Source: an uncultured Roseburia sp. (GTDB lineage: Bacteria > Bacillota > Clostridia > Lachnospirales > Lachnospiraceae). From it: a DNA stretch of 64,000 nucleotides. The notes under the pieces were generated by a model that saw only the letters and a program-made list of their open reading frames with translations, searched no databases and was not told the DNA's origin. Positions 35,619-45,806 of the stretch are shown here, piece after piece (the first letter of the stretch is position 1; each line of letters begins with the position of its first letter). Made by a program: the position numbers and the translations under genes. Location of the stretch: NCBI GenBank assembly GCA_947088345.1, contig CAMUGE010000003.1, positions 62,001 through 126,000 of the forward strand, given 5' to 3'.

Positions 35619-36866
35619 CTAAGGTTCGATCTCATGAATCAATAAACCGCTCCGTAGCTTTGGTTCAAACCAGGTGGACTTTGGCGGCATCAAAAGACCT
35701 GCATCCGCAACGGCAAATAATTCCGATATGGAAGTCGGATACATCGCAAAAGCTGCGGCACAATCTGTTTTACAACGCCTTACCAGTTCTTCCACGCCAC
35801 GTATGCCGCCGACAAAATCAATGCGTCCGTCAGTCTTTGGATCTCTGATGCCAAGTACCGGCTCCAGAAAACTCTTCTGCAGAATCGAAACGTCAAGTCC
35901 CGCAACCGGATCTCCGACATGCCTGTCCGCTTCACGCACTCTGCACAAAAACCAGTGATCTTTGATATACAGCGTAAACGTTCCTTTCTCTTGTGGTTTT
36001 TTTTCGTCCTGTTCAAAAAGTTCCGTCACGTCAAAACGCTGTTCCACTTCATGATAAAAGTTTCGGAACGAAAAACCGTTCAAATCTTTTACCACCCGGT
36101 TATAATCCATAATCATTAACTGGTCGTCCGGGAACAGTACGGAGAGGAAATAATTAAATTCCTCTTCCCCCGTATAGCCGGGATGCGATTGGCGGCGCAT
36201 CTGACCGACCTTTACGGCGGAAGCAGCGCGGTGATGTCCGTCGGCAATATAAATCTCTCCGATTGCAGCAAACGCTTCCCGCACCGCCCTGATATCCGCA
36301 TCTTCTCCAATCACAAACAGACGATGGCGAATGCCGTCCTCCGCGGTAAAGTCATATTCCGGCTCGCCCTGTTTCACTTTGTTCACAACCGCATTAATCG
36401 TTTCGTTGGAACGATACGCCAAAAAAATGGGCCCTGTCTGCGCATTGCATGCGTCGACATGGCGAATGCGGTCCTGTTCTTTCTCCGCGCGCGTATTCTC
36501 GTGTTTTTTTATCACATTGTTCTGATAATCGTCAATGGATGCACAGGCCGCAATCCCGGTCTGTGTCCTGCCGTTCATAGTCAGTTCATAGATATAGTAA
36601 CATTTTTTTTCTTCCCGGATAAAAGAACCGTCTTCCACCATACTCCAGAGCGTGTCATGCGCTCTCTTGTATACCTTGTCGGCATAAAGATCTGTCGCTG
36701 GTGAAAACTGCGTCTCTGCCCGGTCTATCCGCAGAAAAGAAAGCGGTTTTCCCTCAACCGCCTGCCTTGCCTCTTTTCTGCTGTAAACATCATAAGGGAG
36801 GGCCGCAATATCTGCAGCCTTCCCTTTCTGTGGTCTAATCGCATGAAATGGTCTTATTTCTGCCAT
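35619..36866 (-). CDS. DUF1015 family protein (serA-linked)
   Basis: A 415-residue protein of the DUF1015 family. Hallmarks are the N-terminal FHAIRPQKGKAADIAALPYDVYS, the conserved IADGHHRAASA and DVSILQKSFLEPVLGI. The family has no proven biochemistry, but in Clostridia it is regularly linked to serC-serA, as here, 53 bases after serA. That points to a role in or around serine metabolism, perhaps as a kinase-like enzyme; this is inference from context. Confidence 0.85.
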   Translation of the reverse strand: MAEIRPFHAIRPQKGKAADIAALPYDVYSRKEARQAVEGKPLSFLRIDRAETQFSPATDLYADKVYKRAHDTLWSMVEDGSFIREEKKCYYIYELTMNGRTQTGIAACASIDDYQNNVIKKHENTRAEKEQDRIRHVDACNAQTGPIFLAYRSNETINAVVNKVKQGEPEYDFTAEDGIRHRLFVIGEDADIRAVREAFAAIGEIYIADGHHRAASAVKVGQMRRQSHPGYTGEEEFNYFLSVLFPDDQLMIMDYNRVVKDLNGFSFRNFYHEVEQRFDVTELFEQDEKKPQEKGTFTLYIKDHWFLCRVREADRHVGDPVAGLDVSILQKSFLEPVLGIRDPKTDGRIDFVGGIRGVEELVRRCKTDCAAAFAMYPTSISELFAVADAGLLMPPKSTWFEPKLRSGLLIHEIEP

Positions 36867-36919
36867 CTTTACTCCTCCGTAGTGTGAACAAAATCCACAT
36901 GCACTCTTTCACGATATTC

Positions 36920-38083
36920 CTACTTAATCCTGCGTACGCGAAGCACGCCCTCTACACTTGCAAGCTTTTGAAGTACTTCTTCATTTAAAGGAGCATCCAC
37001 GTCAAAAAGCGCATAGGAATATTCCCCTTTGGATTTGTTTGCCATTCCGTCAATATTGATTCCGGCATCCCCTAAAATCGTGGTGAAACTGCTTAATTTT
37101 CCGCTCACATTTTTATGCAGAATGCCCACTCTGCCGGCCGTTGTACATCCCGCCATATTACAGTCCGGAAAATTAACGGAATGTACAATATTTCCGTTTT
37201 CCAGATAATCGCGCAGCTCACGCACTGCCATAATGGCACAGTTATCCTCAGACTCTGCTGTGGACGCGCCAAGATGCGGCGTCACAATACATCCTTTTGC
37301 ACCGACTGTCGTCGTATTCGGGAAATCGGAGACATAGCGCTTCACTTTCCCGTTTGCAAGGGCCTCGACCATCGCCTCCTCGTCTACCAGCAAATCTCTT
37401 GCAAAATTGAGTACGATGGCCGTCGGTTTCATCATTGCAATCGCTTCCGCATTGATCATTTTCTTTGTGGAGTCAAGAAGCGGAACGTGGATTGTAATGT
37501 AATCGCATTCGCGATAGATTTCGTCGACCTGCGTAACATGTTTTACATTTCTGGAAAGATTCCATGCAGCGCTGACCGAAATATACGGATCATATCCATA
37601 GACTTCCATTCCCATATGCACTGCGGCATTTGCGACAAGCACGCCGATTGCGCCAAGACCGATTACGCCAAGTTTCTTGCCGGAGATCTCTGTCCCGGCA
37701 AAATTTTTTTTCTGTTTTTCCGCCGTCTTTGCAATATTCTCATCGCTGCTGTTTGCAAGGCACCAGTCAATGCCTCCTACAATATCGCGGGACGCATAGA
37801 GCATTCCTGCAAATACAAGCTCTTTTACCCCGTTTGCGTTTGCTCCGGGCGTATTAAAAACGACAATTCCCTGCTCTGCGCATTTCTCCAGCGGGATATT
37901 GTTCACGCCGGCTCCTGCCCTTGCAACAGCGAGAAGATTCTGGGGCAGTTCCATTTCGTGCATGGCTGCGCTTCTGACAAGACATGCATCCGCATCCTTT
38001 AATTCCTCTGTTTTCCTGTAATCCTCCGAAAAAAGATCAAGTCCAATGGCTGCAATCGGATTTAAGCAATGATAGCGAAACAT
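36920..38083 (-). CDS. serA: D-3-phosphoglycerate dehydrogenase
   Basis: A 387-residue enzyme of serine synthesis that oxidises 3-phosphoglycerate. The Rossmann motif is LGVIGLGAIGVLVA; the catalytic Arg/Glu/His trio is expected around LNFARD, the following EALANGKV stretch and VTPHLGAST. The last 75 residues form an ACT domain (FTTILGDAGINIDGMANKSKGEYSYALFDVD), which suggests feedback control by serine. It overlaps serC through a shared TAATG. Confidence 0.94.
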   Translation of the reverse strand: MFRYHCLNPIAAIGLDLFSEDYRKTEELKDADACLVRSAAMHEMELPQNLLAVARAGAGVNNIPLEKCAEQGIVVFNTPGANANGVKELVFAGMLYASRDIVGGIDWCLANSSDENIAKTAEKQKKNFAGTEISGKKLGVIGLGAIGVLVANAAVHMGMEVYGYDPYISVSAAWNLSRNVKHVTQVDEIYRECDYITIHVPLLDSTKKMINAEAIAMMKPTAIVLNFARDLLVDEEAMVEALANGKVKRYVSDFPNTTTVGAKGCIVTPHLGASTAESEDNCAIMAVRELRDYLENGNIVHSVNFPDCNMAGCTTAGRVGILHKNVSGKLSSFTTILGDAGINIDGMANKSKGEYSYALFDVDAPLNEEVLQKLASVEGVLRVRRIK

Positions 38084-39165
38084 TATGCATTTTCCTCCTC
38101 AAATTTTTTCATAAAATCTACCAGTTTTTCTATGCCCTCTTTTGGCATTGCATTGTAAATGGATGCGCGCATACCGCCCACGGTACGATGTCCCTTTAAG
38201 TTGACAAACCCTGCCGCTGTCGCTTCTTTTACAAATTTTGCGTCAAGCTCCTCATTTCCTGTCACAAACGGCACATTCATCAGAGAACGGTCTTCTTTTA
38301 CAACAGTTCCCTGAAACATTTTACTCTGGTCGAGGAAGTCATAGAGAATCTTTGCTTTTTCCTCATTGCGCTCTTTCATTGCGGAAAGTCCGCCCATCTT
38401 CTTTATCCATTTGAATACTTTGCCGCAGATATAGATGCCATAGCACGGCGGCGTATTGTACAGAGATTCTGCATCCGAATGTGTTTTGTATTTTAACATG
38501 GTCGGCGTACCGGGCAGCGTATCCTCCGTAATTAAATCCTCCCGTATAATCACAATGACAACGCCGGCCGGGCCGATATTCTTCTGAACGCCTCCGTAGA
38601 TCACACCGTATTTGCTGACGTCAACCGGCTCTGACAAAAAGCAGGAGGAGACGTCCGCCACCAGAGTATGGCCTTTCGTATTTGGAAGCGTCTTATATTT
38701 CGTTCCATAAATCGTGTTATTTTCGCAGATGTAAACATAATCCAGATCATCCGGAATAGCAAGGTCTGAGCAGTCCGGAATATAGGAAAACGTCTTGTCT
38801 TCGGAGGAAGCAAGTTTAACTGCCTCACCGTAGATTTTTCCTTCCTGAAATGCTTTTTTTGCCCACTGTCCTGTGACAATATAGCCGGCTTTCCTGTTTT
38901 TCATCAGGTTCATCGGGATCATGGCAAACTGCTGCGACGCTCCTCCCTGCAAAAACAGGACTTTGTAGTTGTCCGGAATATTCATCAGATCCCTCAAATC
39001 CTGCTCCGCGTCTTTAATGATCTTGTCATACACTTTGGAGCGGTGGCTCATCTCCATAACGGACATGCCGCTTCCCTGGTAATCTAACATCTCGTCTGCC
39101 GCTTCCCTTAATACTTCCTCCGGCAATACAGCCGGGCCTGCCGAAAAATTGTAAACTCTGCTCAT
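38083..39165 (-). CDS. serC: Phosphoserine aminotransferase
   Basis: A 360-residue PLP-dependent class V aminotransferase. The start NFSAGPAVLPEEVLREA and the lysine region YGGVQKNIGPAGVVIVI (Schiff-base Lys) identify SerC. It converts 3-phosphohydroxypyruvate to phosphoserine. It leads the serC-serA-DUF1015 operon. Serine phosphatase is not in the window. Confidence 0.95.
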   Translation of the reverse strand: MSRVYNFSAGPAVLPEEVLREAADEMLDYQGSGMSVMEMSHRSKVYDKIIKDAEQDLRDLMNIPDNYKVLFLQGGASQQFAMIPMNLMKNRKAGYIVTGQWAKKAFQEGKIYGEAVKLASSEDKTFSYIPDCSDLAIPDDLDYVYICENNTIYGTKYKTLPNTKGHTLVADVSSCFLSEPVDVSKYGVIYGGVQKNIGPAGVVIVIIREDLITEDTLPGTPTMLKYKTHSDAESLYNTPPCYGIYICGKVFKWIKKMGGLSAMKERNEEKAKILYDFLDQSKMFQGTVVKEDRSLMNVPFVTGNEELDAKFVKEATAAGFVNLKGHRTVGGMRASIYNAMPKEGIEKLVDFMKKFEEENA

Positions 39166-39333
39166 TTCTTTCCCTCATTTCTGTGCTGCTCATTTCGCCT
39201 CTGCAAAACCGCAGAGAAACGGAGCGGCGGCGGCAGCACAAACCGCAGCGCTCCTGTCCTGTCTGTTAATAAATAGAATACGGTATTTTGATACTGCAAT
39301 CCGGGATCAACCGGCGAACTTTAAGTCTGCTTT
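39166..39333 (-). promoter_or_regulatory. Leader region of serC
   Basis: The 168-base interval between ilvB and serC holds a long inverted structure, with TGTGCTGC (39181-39188) and GCAGCACA (39234-39241) as outer arms and TCTGC/GCAGA inside. It could be a terminator or leader element; no T-run or known riboswitch pattern is evident, and no clear promoter was found. Confidence 0.35.
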
Positions 39334-41007
39334 TTATACCGGATCGTCACCGGTAAAGCAGGTACTGATATCAGCCCCCGGCGCAACCATCGGCCATACT
39401 TTATCGTCGCACCCAATCACACAGTCGATTAAAACCGGAACATCCGATGTAAGCGCTTTTTGAAACACCATGCCAAACTCCTCCCGGCTTACGGCGCGGT
39501 ATGCCTGTGCGCCCATCGCTTCGGCCAGTTTCACATAGTCGACTCCGTCGTCTAAGACAGTCGCGGAATATCGTTTTTCATAAAAAAGATCCTGCCACTG
39601 ACGAACCATTCCAAGTACATGGTTATTGATAATGATCTGAATCAGCGGAAGCTTCTCTCTTGCCGCTGTCGCCAGCTCGTTCATATTCATACGAAAACAC
39701 CCGTCCCCTGCAATGTTGACGACCTGCCGGTTCGGATTTGCAATCTGAGCGCCGATTGCAGCCCCAAGACCATATCCCATTGTTCCAAGGCCTCCGGAAG
39801 TCAGCAGCGAACGCGGCGCTGCATATTTATAATACTGCGCCGCCCACATCTGATGCTGCCCGACTTCAGTGACAATCACCGCGCCGCCTTTCGTCGCGCG
39901 GTAAATCTCCTCCACGACAAACGGGCCTGACAATCCGTCCTGCGGATAGGAAAGCGGATAATCTTTTTTATATTCCATGATACGCGTGATCCATTCCGAA
40001 TGACTCTGCTGCTCTAATTTTTCATTTAAACGCGCTAAGACTTCTCTTAAATCTCCGACAATATGAGCGTCTACATTAATATTCTTGTTGATCTCCGCGG
40101 CATCCACATCAATCTGCAAAATTTTTGCGTTTTTTGCAAATTCCTTTGCATTGCCGACGACACGGTCGGAAAATCGAACGCCAAGCGCAATCAAAAGATC
40201 GCAGCCGCTTACTCCAAGATTAGATGTTTTTGTACCGTGCATGCCAAGCATTCCGGTGTAAAGTTCATCCGTACCGTCAAACGCGCCTTTGCCCATCAGC
40301 GTATCGCAGACAGGCGCATTGACTTTTCTGACAAATGCAGAAAGCTCGTCTGACGCCCCGGAAATTACAGCGCCGCCGCCTACAAAGATAAAGGGACGTT
40401 TTGCCGCTTCAATCATCGCAAGCGCCGCCAAAAGCGCCTGCTCTGTAATCTCTTCTGTCACACGGGAAACGCCGGACGGCGCAACCGCACTGTACTCTGT
40501 CTTTGACGCCGTAATATCCTTTGGAATATCGACAAGCACCGGCCCGGGCCTGCCTTTTTGTGCAATCTGAAATGCCCTGCGTATCGTTTCAGCCAGTTTT
40601 GTAATATCTTTTACAATAAAATTATGTTTCGTAATCGGCATGGTAATGCCTGCAATATCAATTTCCTGAAAACTGTCTTTTCCAAGCAGCGGTACCGTTA
40701 CATTGCAGGTAATTGCAACAACCGGAACGGAATCCATATAAGCGGTTGCTATTCCGGTGACAAGATTTGTCGCTCCCGGCCCGCTTGTCGCAAAGCAGAC
40801 GCCGACTTTTCCGGTACTTCTCGCATATCCGTCCGCTGCATGGGCTGCGCCCTGTTCATGAGACGTCAGCACATGGTGTATCTCGTTTTTATGCTTGTAA
40901 AGTTCATCGTATACATTTAAAATTGCCCCGCCCGGATATCCGAATACAGTGTCCACACCCTGCTCTTTTAAGCATTCGATAACTATTTGTGCACCTGTTT
41001 TCTGCAT
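39334..41007 (-). CDS. ilvB: Acetolactate synthase, large subunit
   Basis: A 557-residue TPP-dependent enzyme of branched-chain amino acid synthesis. Catalytic Glu lies in TSHEQGAAHAADGYAR; the cofactor motif is GDGCFRMNMNELATA...NNH. It condenses pyruvate or 2-ketobutyrate. The small regulatory subunit (ilvN) and ilvC are not adjacent. The start has GGAGAAATAAACC. It lies three bases after ilvD. Confidence 0.94.
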   Translation of the reverse strand: MQKTGAQIVIECLKEQGVDTVFGYPGGAILNVYDELYKHKNEIHHVLTSHEQGAAHAADGYARSTGKVGVCFATSGPGATNLVTGIATAYMDSVPVVAITCNVTVPLLGKDSFQEIDIAGITMPITKHNFIVKDITKLAETIRRAFQIAQKGRPGPVLVDIPKDITASKTEYSAVAPSGVSRVTEEITEQALLAALAMIEAAKRPFIFVGGGAVISGASDELSAFVRKVNAPVCDTLMGKGAFDGTDELYTGMLGMHGTKTSNLGVSGCDLLIALGVRFSDRVVGNAKEFAKNAKILQIDVDAAEINKNINVDAHIVGDLREVLARLNEKLEQQSHSEWITRIMEYKKDYPLSYPQDGLSGPFVVEEIYRATKGGAVIVTEVGQHQMWAAQYYKYAAPRSLLTSGGLGTMGYGLGAAIGAQIANPNRQVVNIAGDGCFRMNMNELATAAREKLPLIQIIINNHVLGMVRQWQDLFYEKRYSATVLDDGVDYVKLAEAMGAQAYRAVSREEFGMVFQKALTSDVPVLIDCVIGCDDKVWPMVAPGADISTCFTGDDPV

Positions 41008-41010
41008 GGT

Positions 41011-42684
41011 TTATTTCTCCTTTTCCAATTCGAGTATCGCCCCGCGGTTTCCGGATGTCACAAGAGTTGCATAGCGCTTCAGATAGCCGGTTTTCACTTC
41101 CTGCTCCCTGGGCTGCCATTTTTCTTTTCGTGCTTTTAATATCTCATCTGAAACCGCAAGCTCCAATTTCAAATTCGGTATATCTATTTTGATTAAATCG
41201 CCCTCTTCCACCAGCGCAATCGGCCCGCCGACCGCAGCCTCCGGTGAAACATGGCCAATGGACGCGCCGCGGCTCGCACCGGAAAAACGTCCGTCCGTAA
41301 TCAGCGCAACTGAAGAACCGAGTCCCATCCCTGCAATCGCGGAGGTCGGATTAAGCATTTCGCGCATACCCGGACCGCCTTTCGGGCCTTCGTAGCGAAT
41401 AACAACAACATCCCCTGCCTTGATTTTTCCGCCTTTAATCGCTTCAATAGCGTCTTCCTCGCATTCAAATACGCGGGCAGGTCCCTCGTGTACCATCATT
41501 TCCTCACAGACCGCGGAGCGCTTTACAACGCTGCCGTCCGGGGCAAGATTTCCTTTTAACACGGCAAGACCGCCTGTTTTGCTGTACGGATTGGAAACCG
41601 GACGAATGACATCCGGGTTTTTATTTACGGCGTTCTTAATATTCTCGCCAACGGTCTTCCCCGTCACCGTCATGCAGTCCGTGTTTAGCAGGCCGATATC
41701 CATTAGCTCTTTCATAACGGCATACACGCCGCCGGCCTCGTTTAAATCTTCCATATAAGTCGGCCCTGCCGGAGCAAGATGACAGAGATTGGGCGTTTTC
41801 TCACTGATCGGGTTTGCAAATGAGATATCAAAATCAAAGCCGATCTCATGCGCAATTGCCGGCAGATGAAGCATACTGTTGGTGGAGCATCCGAGCGCCA
41901 TATCAACAGTCAGTGCATTTATAATTGCCTCTTTTGTCATAATATCGCGCGGACGTATGTCTTTTTTATACATCTCCATTACGGCCATGCCGGCTTGTTT
42001 GGCAAGCTTAATGCGTTCGGAATAAACAGCCGGAATTGTACCGTTTCCGCAAAGTCCCATTCCAAGCGCTTCCGTCAGACAGTTCATCGAGTTCGCCGTA
42101 TACATACCGGAGCAGGAACCGCAGGTCGGACATGCTTTCTGCTCAAATTCACGCACATCCTCCTCGTTCATCGTGCCTGCCGCATAAGCGCCGACTGCCT
42201 CGAACATAGACGAAAGACTTCTCTTTTGGCCTTTTACGCGCCCCGCAAGCATCGGGCCGCCGGACACAAATACGGTCGGCACATTGATGCGCGCAGCCGC
42301 CATTAATAGTCCCGGCACGTTCTTATCACAGTTTGGCGCCATAACAAGTGCGTCAAACTGATGCGCAAGCGCCATACATTCGGTCGAATCCGCAATCAGA
42401 TCTCTTGTCGCCAGCGAATATTTCATACCGATATGTCCCATTGCGATTCCGTCACAAACCGCAATCGCAGGAAATACGACGGGAACACCGCCCGCCTCGG
42501 CAACGCCAAGCTTTACGGCGTTCACAATTTTATCGAGATTCATATGGCCGGGTACAATCTCATTGTATGAACTGACAATCCCGACCATCGGCTTATCCAT
42601 TTCTTCCTCGGTAAAGCCCAGCGCGTGAAACAGGCTTCTGTGAGGAGCCTGCTGCATCCCTTTTTTTACATTGTCACTTTTCAT
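41011..42684 (-). CDS. ilvD: Dihydroxy-acid dehydratase
   Basis: A 557-residue Fe-S dehydratase. Cluster cysteines lie in [26 protein letters not shown] and the N-terminal region; the substrate motif GRFSGASRG is present. The ATG at 42684 ([12 protein letters not shown]) has a GGGG site and gives the usual family length; the longer in-frame start at 42744 does not. It is the middle gene of leuB-ilvD-ilvB. Confidence 0.94.
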   Translation of the reverse strand: MKSDNVKKGMQQAPHRSLFHALGFTEEEMDKPMVGIVSSYNEIVPGHMNLDKIVNAVKLGVAEAGGVPVVFPAIAVCDGIAMGHIGMKYSLATRDLIADSTECMALAHQFDALVMAPNCDKNVPGLLMAAARINVPTVFVSGGPMLAGRVKGQKRSLSSMFEAVGAYAAGTMNEEDVREFEQKACPTCGSCSGMYTANSMNCLTEALGMGLCGNGTIPAVYSERIKLAKQAGMAVMEMYKKDIRPRDIMTKEAIINALTVDMALGCSTNSMLHLPAIAHEIGFDFDISFANPISEKTPNLCHLAPAGPTYMEDLNEAGGVYAVMKELMDIGLLNTDCMTVTGKTVGENIKNAVNKNPDVIRPVSNPYSKTGGLAVLKGNLAPDGSVVKRSAVCEEMMVHEGPARVFECEEDAIEAIKGGKIKAGDVVVIRYEGPKGGPGMREMLNPTSAIAGMGLGSSVALITDGRFSGASRGASIGHVSPEAAVGGPIALVEEGDLIKIDIPNLKLELAVSDEILKARKEKWQPREQEVKTGYLKRYATLVTSGNRGAILELEKEK

Positions 42685-42727
42685 GTTAATCCCCATTTCT
42701 GCCATGCGAACACCGTTCGCATCAGCT

Positions 42728-43846
42728 TTACGATTGTCTTTCATCTGTAATCCGCTCCGCGATCAAATCACCCATCTGTGACGTACCAACCTGTGTCACA
42801 CTCTTTCGTTTTTCTTCCTCCCGGGGCATGATGTCTATTGTGCGGTATCCCTCTTTTAACACCTGTTTGACTGCATGTTCGATTGCATCCGCCTCGATGT
42901 CAAGGTCAAATGTATAACGCAGCATCATTGCCGCGCTTAATATTGTCGCAATCGGATTTGCAATGCCTTTCCCCGCAATATCAGGCGCCGAACCGCCGCT
43001 TGGCTCGTAAAGTCCGAATTTCGTGTCGTTTAAACTTGCACTTGAAAGCATTCCAATGGACCCGGTCACCATACTCGCCTCGTCAGAGAGGATATCTCCA
43101 AACATATTTTCCGTCAGTATCACATCAAACTGTTTGGGATCTTTGACCAGCTGCATTGCACAGTTATCGACAAGCATATGCTCATAGGAAACATCCGGAT
43201 AGTCTCTCGCCGTCTCCTCCACGATTTTGCGCCAGAGTCTTGAGGAATCCAGCACATTTGCCTTGTCTACGCTTGTCACCTTTTTTCTGCGCTTTGCCGC
43301 AATCTCAAATCCGCGCTTTGCAATACGCCTGATCTCGTTTTCATTATAAGTAAGCGTATCAACGGCAGTCGTCACACCGTCCACCTGTTCTGTTTTGCGC
43401 TCGCCAAAATATAACCCTCCCGTCAGCTCGCGCATAATCATCAGATCAAAGCCGTCCCTGATGATATCCTCACGCAGCGGACATGCCTCTTTCAATTCCT
43501 CGTACAGATACGCCGGTCTTAGATTTGCAAATAAGTTCAGCGACTTGCGCAATTTTAAAAGCCCTGCTTCCGGCCGAAGTTCCGGTGAGAGTCTGTACCA
43601 GGGCGACGTAGACGTATTGCCTCCAATGGACCCCATCAGCACAGCGTCCGAAGCTTTGGCCGCCGCAATTGCTTCGTCGGTCAGCGGCACGCCGGTCGCG
43701 TCGATCGAACAGCCGCCCATTAAAATATCCGTATAGCAAAATGTATGCCCGAATTTTTCTCCTGCTGCATTCAGTACTTTTCTGGCTTCCGCCACAATCT
43801 CAGGCCCGATCCCGTCCCCGGCAATCACACCAATCTGACAATTCAT
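42728..43846 (-). CDS. leuB: 3-isopropylmalate dehydrogenase
   Basis: A 372-residue enzyme that oxidatively decarboxylates 3-isopropylmalate in leucine synthesis. Motifs are [11 protein letters not shown], the substrate segment [24 protein letters not shown], the metal site [30 protein letters not shown], and the NAD site [17 protein letters not shown] at 43846 is used in place of the GTG three codons earlier. leuA, leuC and leuD are not in the window. Confidence 0.94.
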   Translation of the reverse strand: MNCQIGVIAGDGIGPEIVAEARKVLNAAGEKFGHTFCYTDILMGGCSIDATGVPLTDEAIAAAKASDAVLMGSIGGNTSTSPWYRLSPELRPEAGLLKLRKSLNLFANLRPAYLYEELKEACPLREDIIRDGFDLMIMRELTGGLYFGERKTEQVDGVTTAVDTLTYNENEIRRIAKRGFEIAAKRRKKVTSVDKANVLDSSRLWRKIVEETARDYPDVSYEHMLVDNCAMQLVKDPKQFDVILTENMFGDILSDEASMVTGSIGMLSSASLNDTKFGLYEPSGGSAPDIAGKGIANPIATILSAAMMLRYTFDLDIEADAIEHAVKQVLKEGYRTIDIMPREEEKRKSVTQVGTSQMGDLIAERITDERQS

Positions 43847-43895
43847 AGTAATCACTTCTTTCTTTCGATAATCAATCTAACGTTACCGTTTCTTC

Positions 43896-44216
43896 TCACA
43901 CTGCATCTTCCGGTTTTTCCACCGCCATGACCGCCGCTTTCTGCATTGGAATACGGCAGTTTTTGTTGTTCCCAAATTCTACAATAATGGTGTCGTCCTC
44001 CTCGGAAAGATCAATAATCGTCCCGTAAAATCCGCTTGTCGTAAGAACGGTATCCCCGACCGCAAGTTCCGAGAGCATTGCCGCTTTCTTTTTCTGCTCT
44101 TTCTGCTGCGGACGCAGCATAAAAAAGTACATAATCGCAAACATTGCCACAAGGGAAATGATCATACCAAGCGCCGGCGTAGTAGAACCGCCCTCTGCTG
44201 CTAAAATTGATAACAT
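43896..44216 (-). CDS. yajC: Preprotein translocase subunit YajC
   Basis: A 106-residue accessory Sec component. One span (MIISLVAMFAIMYFFM) is followed by LRPQQKEQKKKAAM and the conserved VGDTVLTTSGFYGTI. The start MLSILAAEGG has an AGGAGG site. It is the first gene after the accessory island and has its own promoter; the BCAA genes follow, the first starting 49 bases after its stop. Confidence 0.93.
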   Translation of the reverse strand: MLSILAAEGGSTTPALGMIISLVAMFAIMYFFMLRPQQKEQKKKAAMLSELAVGDTVLTTSGFYGTIIDLSEEDDTIIVEFGNNKNCRIPMQKAAVMAVEKPEDAV

Positions 44217-44256
44217 CTTATCTCCTCCTAATCTTTGTATCTTTACATTAACAATC

Positions 44257-44285
44257 ATTGTACACAAAATATTTCGCTTCGGCAA
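44257..44285 (-). promoter_or_regulatory. Promoter of yajC (and probably leuB-ilvD-ilvB)
   Basis: On the minus strand TTGCCG (44285-44280) and TACAAT (44262-44257) are 17 bases apart, 40 bases upstream of the yajC start. Confidence 0.6.
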
Positions 44286-44410
44286 GCTTTTTCTTCGATA
44301 TCACTGAAAAATCATGGGGATAATTATGGAAATGTCTTTTTTTATGTTCCAAAAAATGTGCGATACAAATGCAATTTTCACAATTTGAACTATAGCAGAT
44401 ATGCTTTCCG

Positions 44411-44444
44411 CCAATTATACACATTACCGACAATGCCGCCTACT
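44411..44444 (+). repeat. Left copy of an imperfect direct repeat flanking the frameshifted gene
   Basis: CCAATTATACACATT followed by ACCGACAATGCCGCC. It matches 45058-45091 in the same orientation (CCAGTTATACACATT then CCCCGAATGCCGACG) with a few substitutions and one gap. The two copies bracket the pair of small genes at 44569-45045. Confidence 0.6.
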
Positions 44445-44501
44445 GCGGAATCCCACTCACATCTCTATCCAATTTTGTTTTCTCAAGTGCAAAGAAATCT
44501 A

Positions 44502-44530
44502 TTTCATTTTGGGGAATGAAGTGCTATAAT
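44502..44530 (+). promoter_or_regulatory. Candidate promoter of the 44569 gene
   Basis: TATAAT at 44525-44530 is perfect. The -35 TTTCAT at 44502-44507 is poor, with 17 bases between. Confidence 0.45.
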
Positions 44531-44568
44531 AAAGTCATCGCGAAATCGGGAGCCGGAGGTGTGCTGAA

Positions 44569-44853
44569 ATGAGTTTTTCTGATATGATTGTAGGAGAAAG
44601 CGGATTATTGGTAGAATTACGTTGCCACAATTCTTTCAATGAGAAAATCTATACAGATATTATAAACTATCTAAATAAGCATTTGTCCGAATGGAAATCG
44701 ACTGGTTTTATACCCGTTGCCGATGCAGTATCTATCTTCAACTTAATTGATGAGTTATCTGGTGGAAGTCAATTTTGGAGTGAAGAAGTGGAATTGCGAG
44801 TGGAAGATGCCGTATTAGAAATACAGGAAATAATCAGTACATTAGAAGAATAA
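44569..44853 (+). CDS. Small acidic protein, first gene of an accessory pair
   Basis: A 94-residue acidic, cytoplasmic protein (MSFSDMIVGESGLLVELRC...SGGSQFWSEEVELRVEDAV) with no recognised family. GGAGGTG lies seven bases before the ATG. It is followed 24 bases later by a frameshifted gene whose intact relatives I recall as a family of uncharacterised proteins; the two look like a small accessory module, now damaged. Confidence 0.65.
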   Translation: MSFSDMIVGESGLLVELRCHNSFNEKIYTDIINYLNKHLSEWKSTGFIPVADAVSIFNLIDELSGGSQFWSEEVELRVEDAVLEIQEIISTLEE

Positions 44854-44877
44854 ACCCTGTTTTATGCAGGAGGAACA

Positions 44878-45045
44878 ATGGCAAAACGACCTGCATTCTT
44901 TGTTAATCAAGGAAAAATTATTAATGAAATGTATTCGTTTGAATGGTATTGTGGTATTGTGGTATTTTGGTTTTGCAGTATCTTTAAAACAAAAATCTAT
45001 AAAAAGTCTGCACAATGCAATTATAAAAGCAGCTTGAAACGCTAA
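44878..45045 (+). pseudogene. Frameshifted and truncated accessory gene (family resembling DUF6977)
   Basis: An ATG with AGGAGG opens MAKRPAFFVNQGK...MYSFEWYC. Reading on gives no known pattern, but removing the 16-bp tandem duplication (44944-44959) restores FEWYFGFAVSLKQKSIKSLH, then NAIIKAA and a TGA at 45035. That pattern resembles, from memory, proteins beginning MAKRPVF with an EWFPGF...QKSI.SLH core (DUF6977); I cannot verify this. Even with the frame restored, the protein ends after about 45 residues, next to the IS element and a short repeat, so it is truncated too. Confidence 0.6.
44944..44975 (+). repeat. 8-bp tandem repeat (TGGTATTG)
   Basis: Four units: TGGTATTG, TGGTATTG, TGGTATTT and TGGTTTTG. 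Each gain or loss of one unit shifts the reading frame by 8 bases; loss of two restores the gene's frame. This looks like a slipped-strand mutation site. Confidence 0.85.
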
Positions 45046-45806
45046 GCCATAAGATAGCCAGTTATACACATTCCCCGAATGCCGACGACTACGCAATCTC
45101 TCCAAATACACAAATACATCCAGTAGTGTTTTCCTTCTGATTCGCCAATCCACAGCCCCAGCACGTCCTTTCTGCCGTCTGCGTCATAACCTAAAACGAC
45201 ATATACCGCACAGTTTTTTGTTTCCATCTCTTTTCGTATGGTAACGTAAATACAATCGACAAAAAGGAACGTGTAGAACTTTTTCAGTGGACGGTTCTGC
45301 CATTCTTCCGCGGTTCCGATTACCCTGTCCGTAATTGTTGAAATGGTTTCATGGGAAATATCAAAACCGTATATATCTTCCACCGTATCTGCGATATCAC
45401 GCTGACTCATGCCTCTTGCATACATAGATAATACCTTATCTTCAATCCCACTGACGTTTTGGGTACGTTTTGGGATTGCTTTCGGTTCAAAGCTGCCATC
45501 CCGATCCCTTGGAACGGCAACATCCAGCTTTCCATAAGCAAAATTGACAGACTTATGAGAATAACCATTACGCCTGTTTGTCGTTTCCTTTTCTCCGCGC
45601 TCATTACGCCCATATCCCAGATGGGAATCCATCTCTCCCTGGAGCATAGCCTCAAACATCGGTCCAAAGACGTCTTTGATTGCATCCTGCATTTCTTCCC
45701 TTGTCTGCGGCTGGTATTCTTCCATAATAGCCTTTGCGATTGCTGCCCCTCTGGTATTCTGATTATTTTTACGTGCCATAAGTGCTTTACCCATCCTTTT
45801 CTTCAT
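45042..45806 (-). pseudogene. IS256-family transposase, C-terminally truncated
   Basis: About 255 of the usual ~400 residues remain. The N-terminal IS256 pattern is clear: RKNNQNTRGAAIAKAIMEEY, FGPMFEAMLQGEMDSHLGYG, then the catalytic-domain entry FLFVDCIYVTIR with the first Asp, and GLWIGESEGKHYWM. After this the sequence is unrelated (LCIWRDCVVVGIRGM) and stops, so the second Asp and the Glu of the DDE triad are missing. The start is uncertain; several ATG codons with weak AAAGG sites occur between 45779 and 45806. It is inactive. Confidence 0.85.
45058..45091 (+). repeat. Right copy of the imperfect direct repeat
   Basis: It corresponds to 44411-44444. It sits inside the sequence fused to the broken transposase end, so it may mark a recombination junction. 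Confidence 0.6.

Noticed and set aside
37115..38002. Long antisense frame (295 residues) in serA
   Set aside because: It is a shadow of the well-supported serA coding strand.
43847..43895. T-box or leader upstream of the branched-chain amino acid genes
   Set aside because: The gap from yajC to leuB is only 49 bases, too short for a T-box, and no specifier structure was seen.
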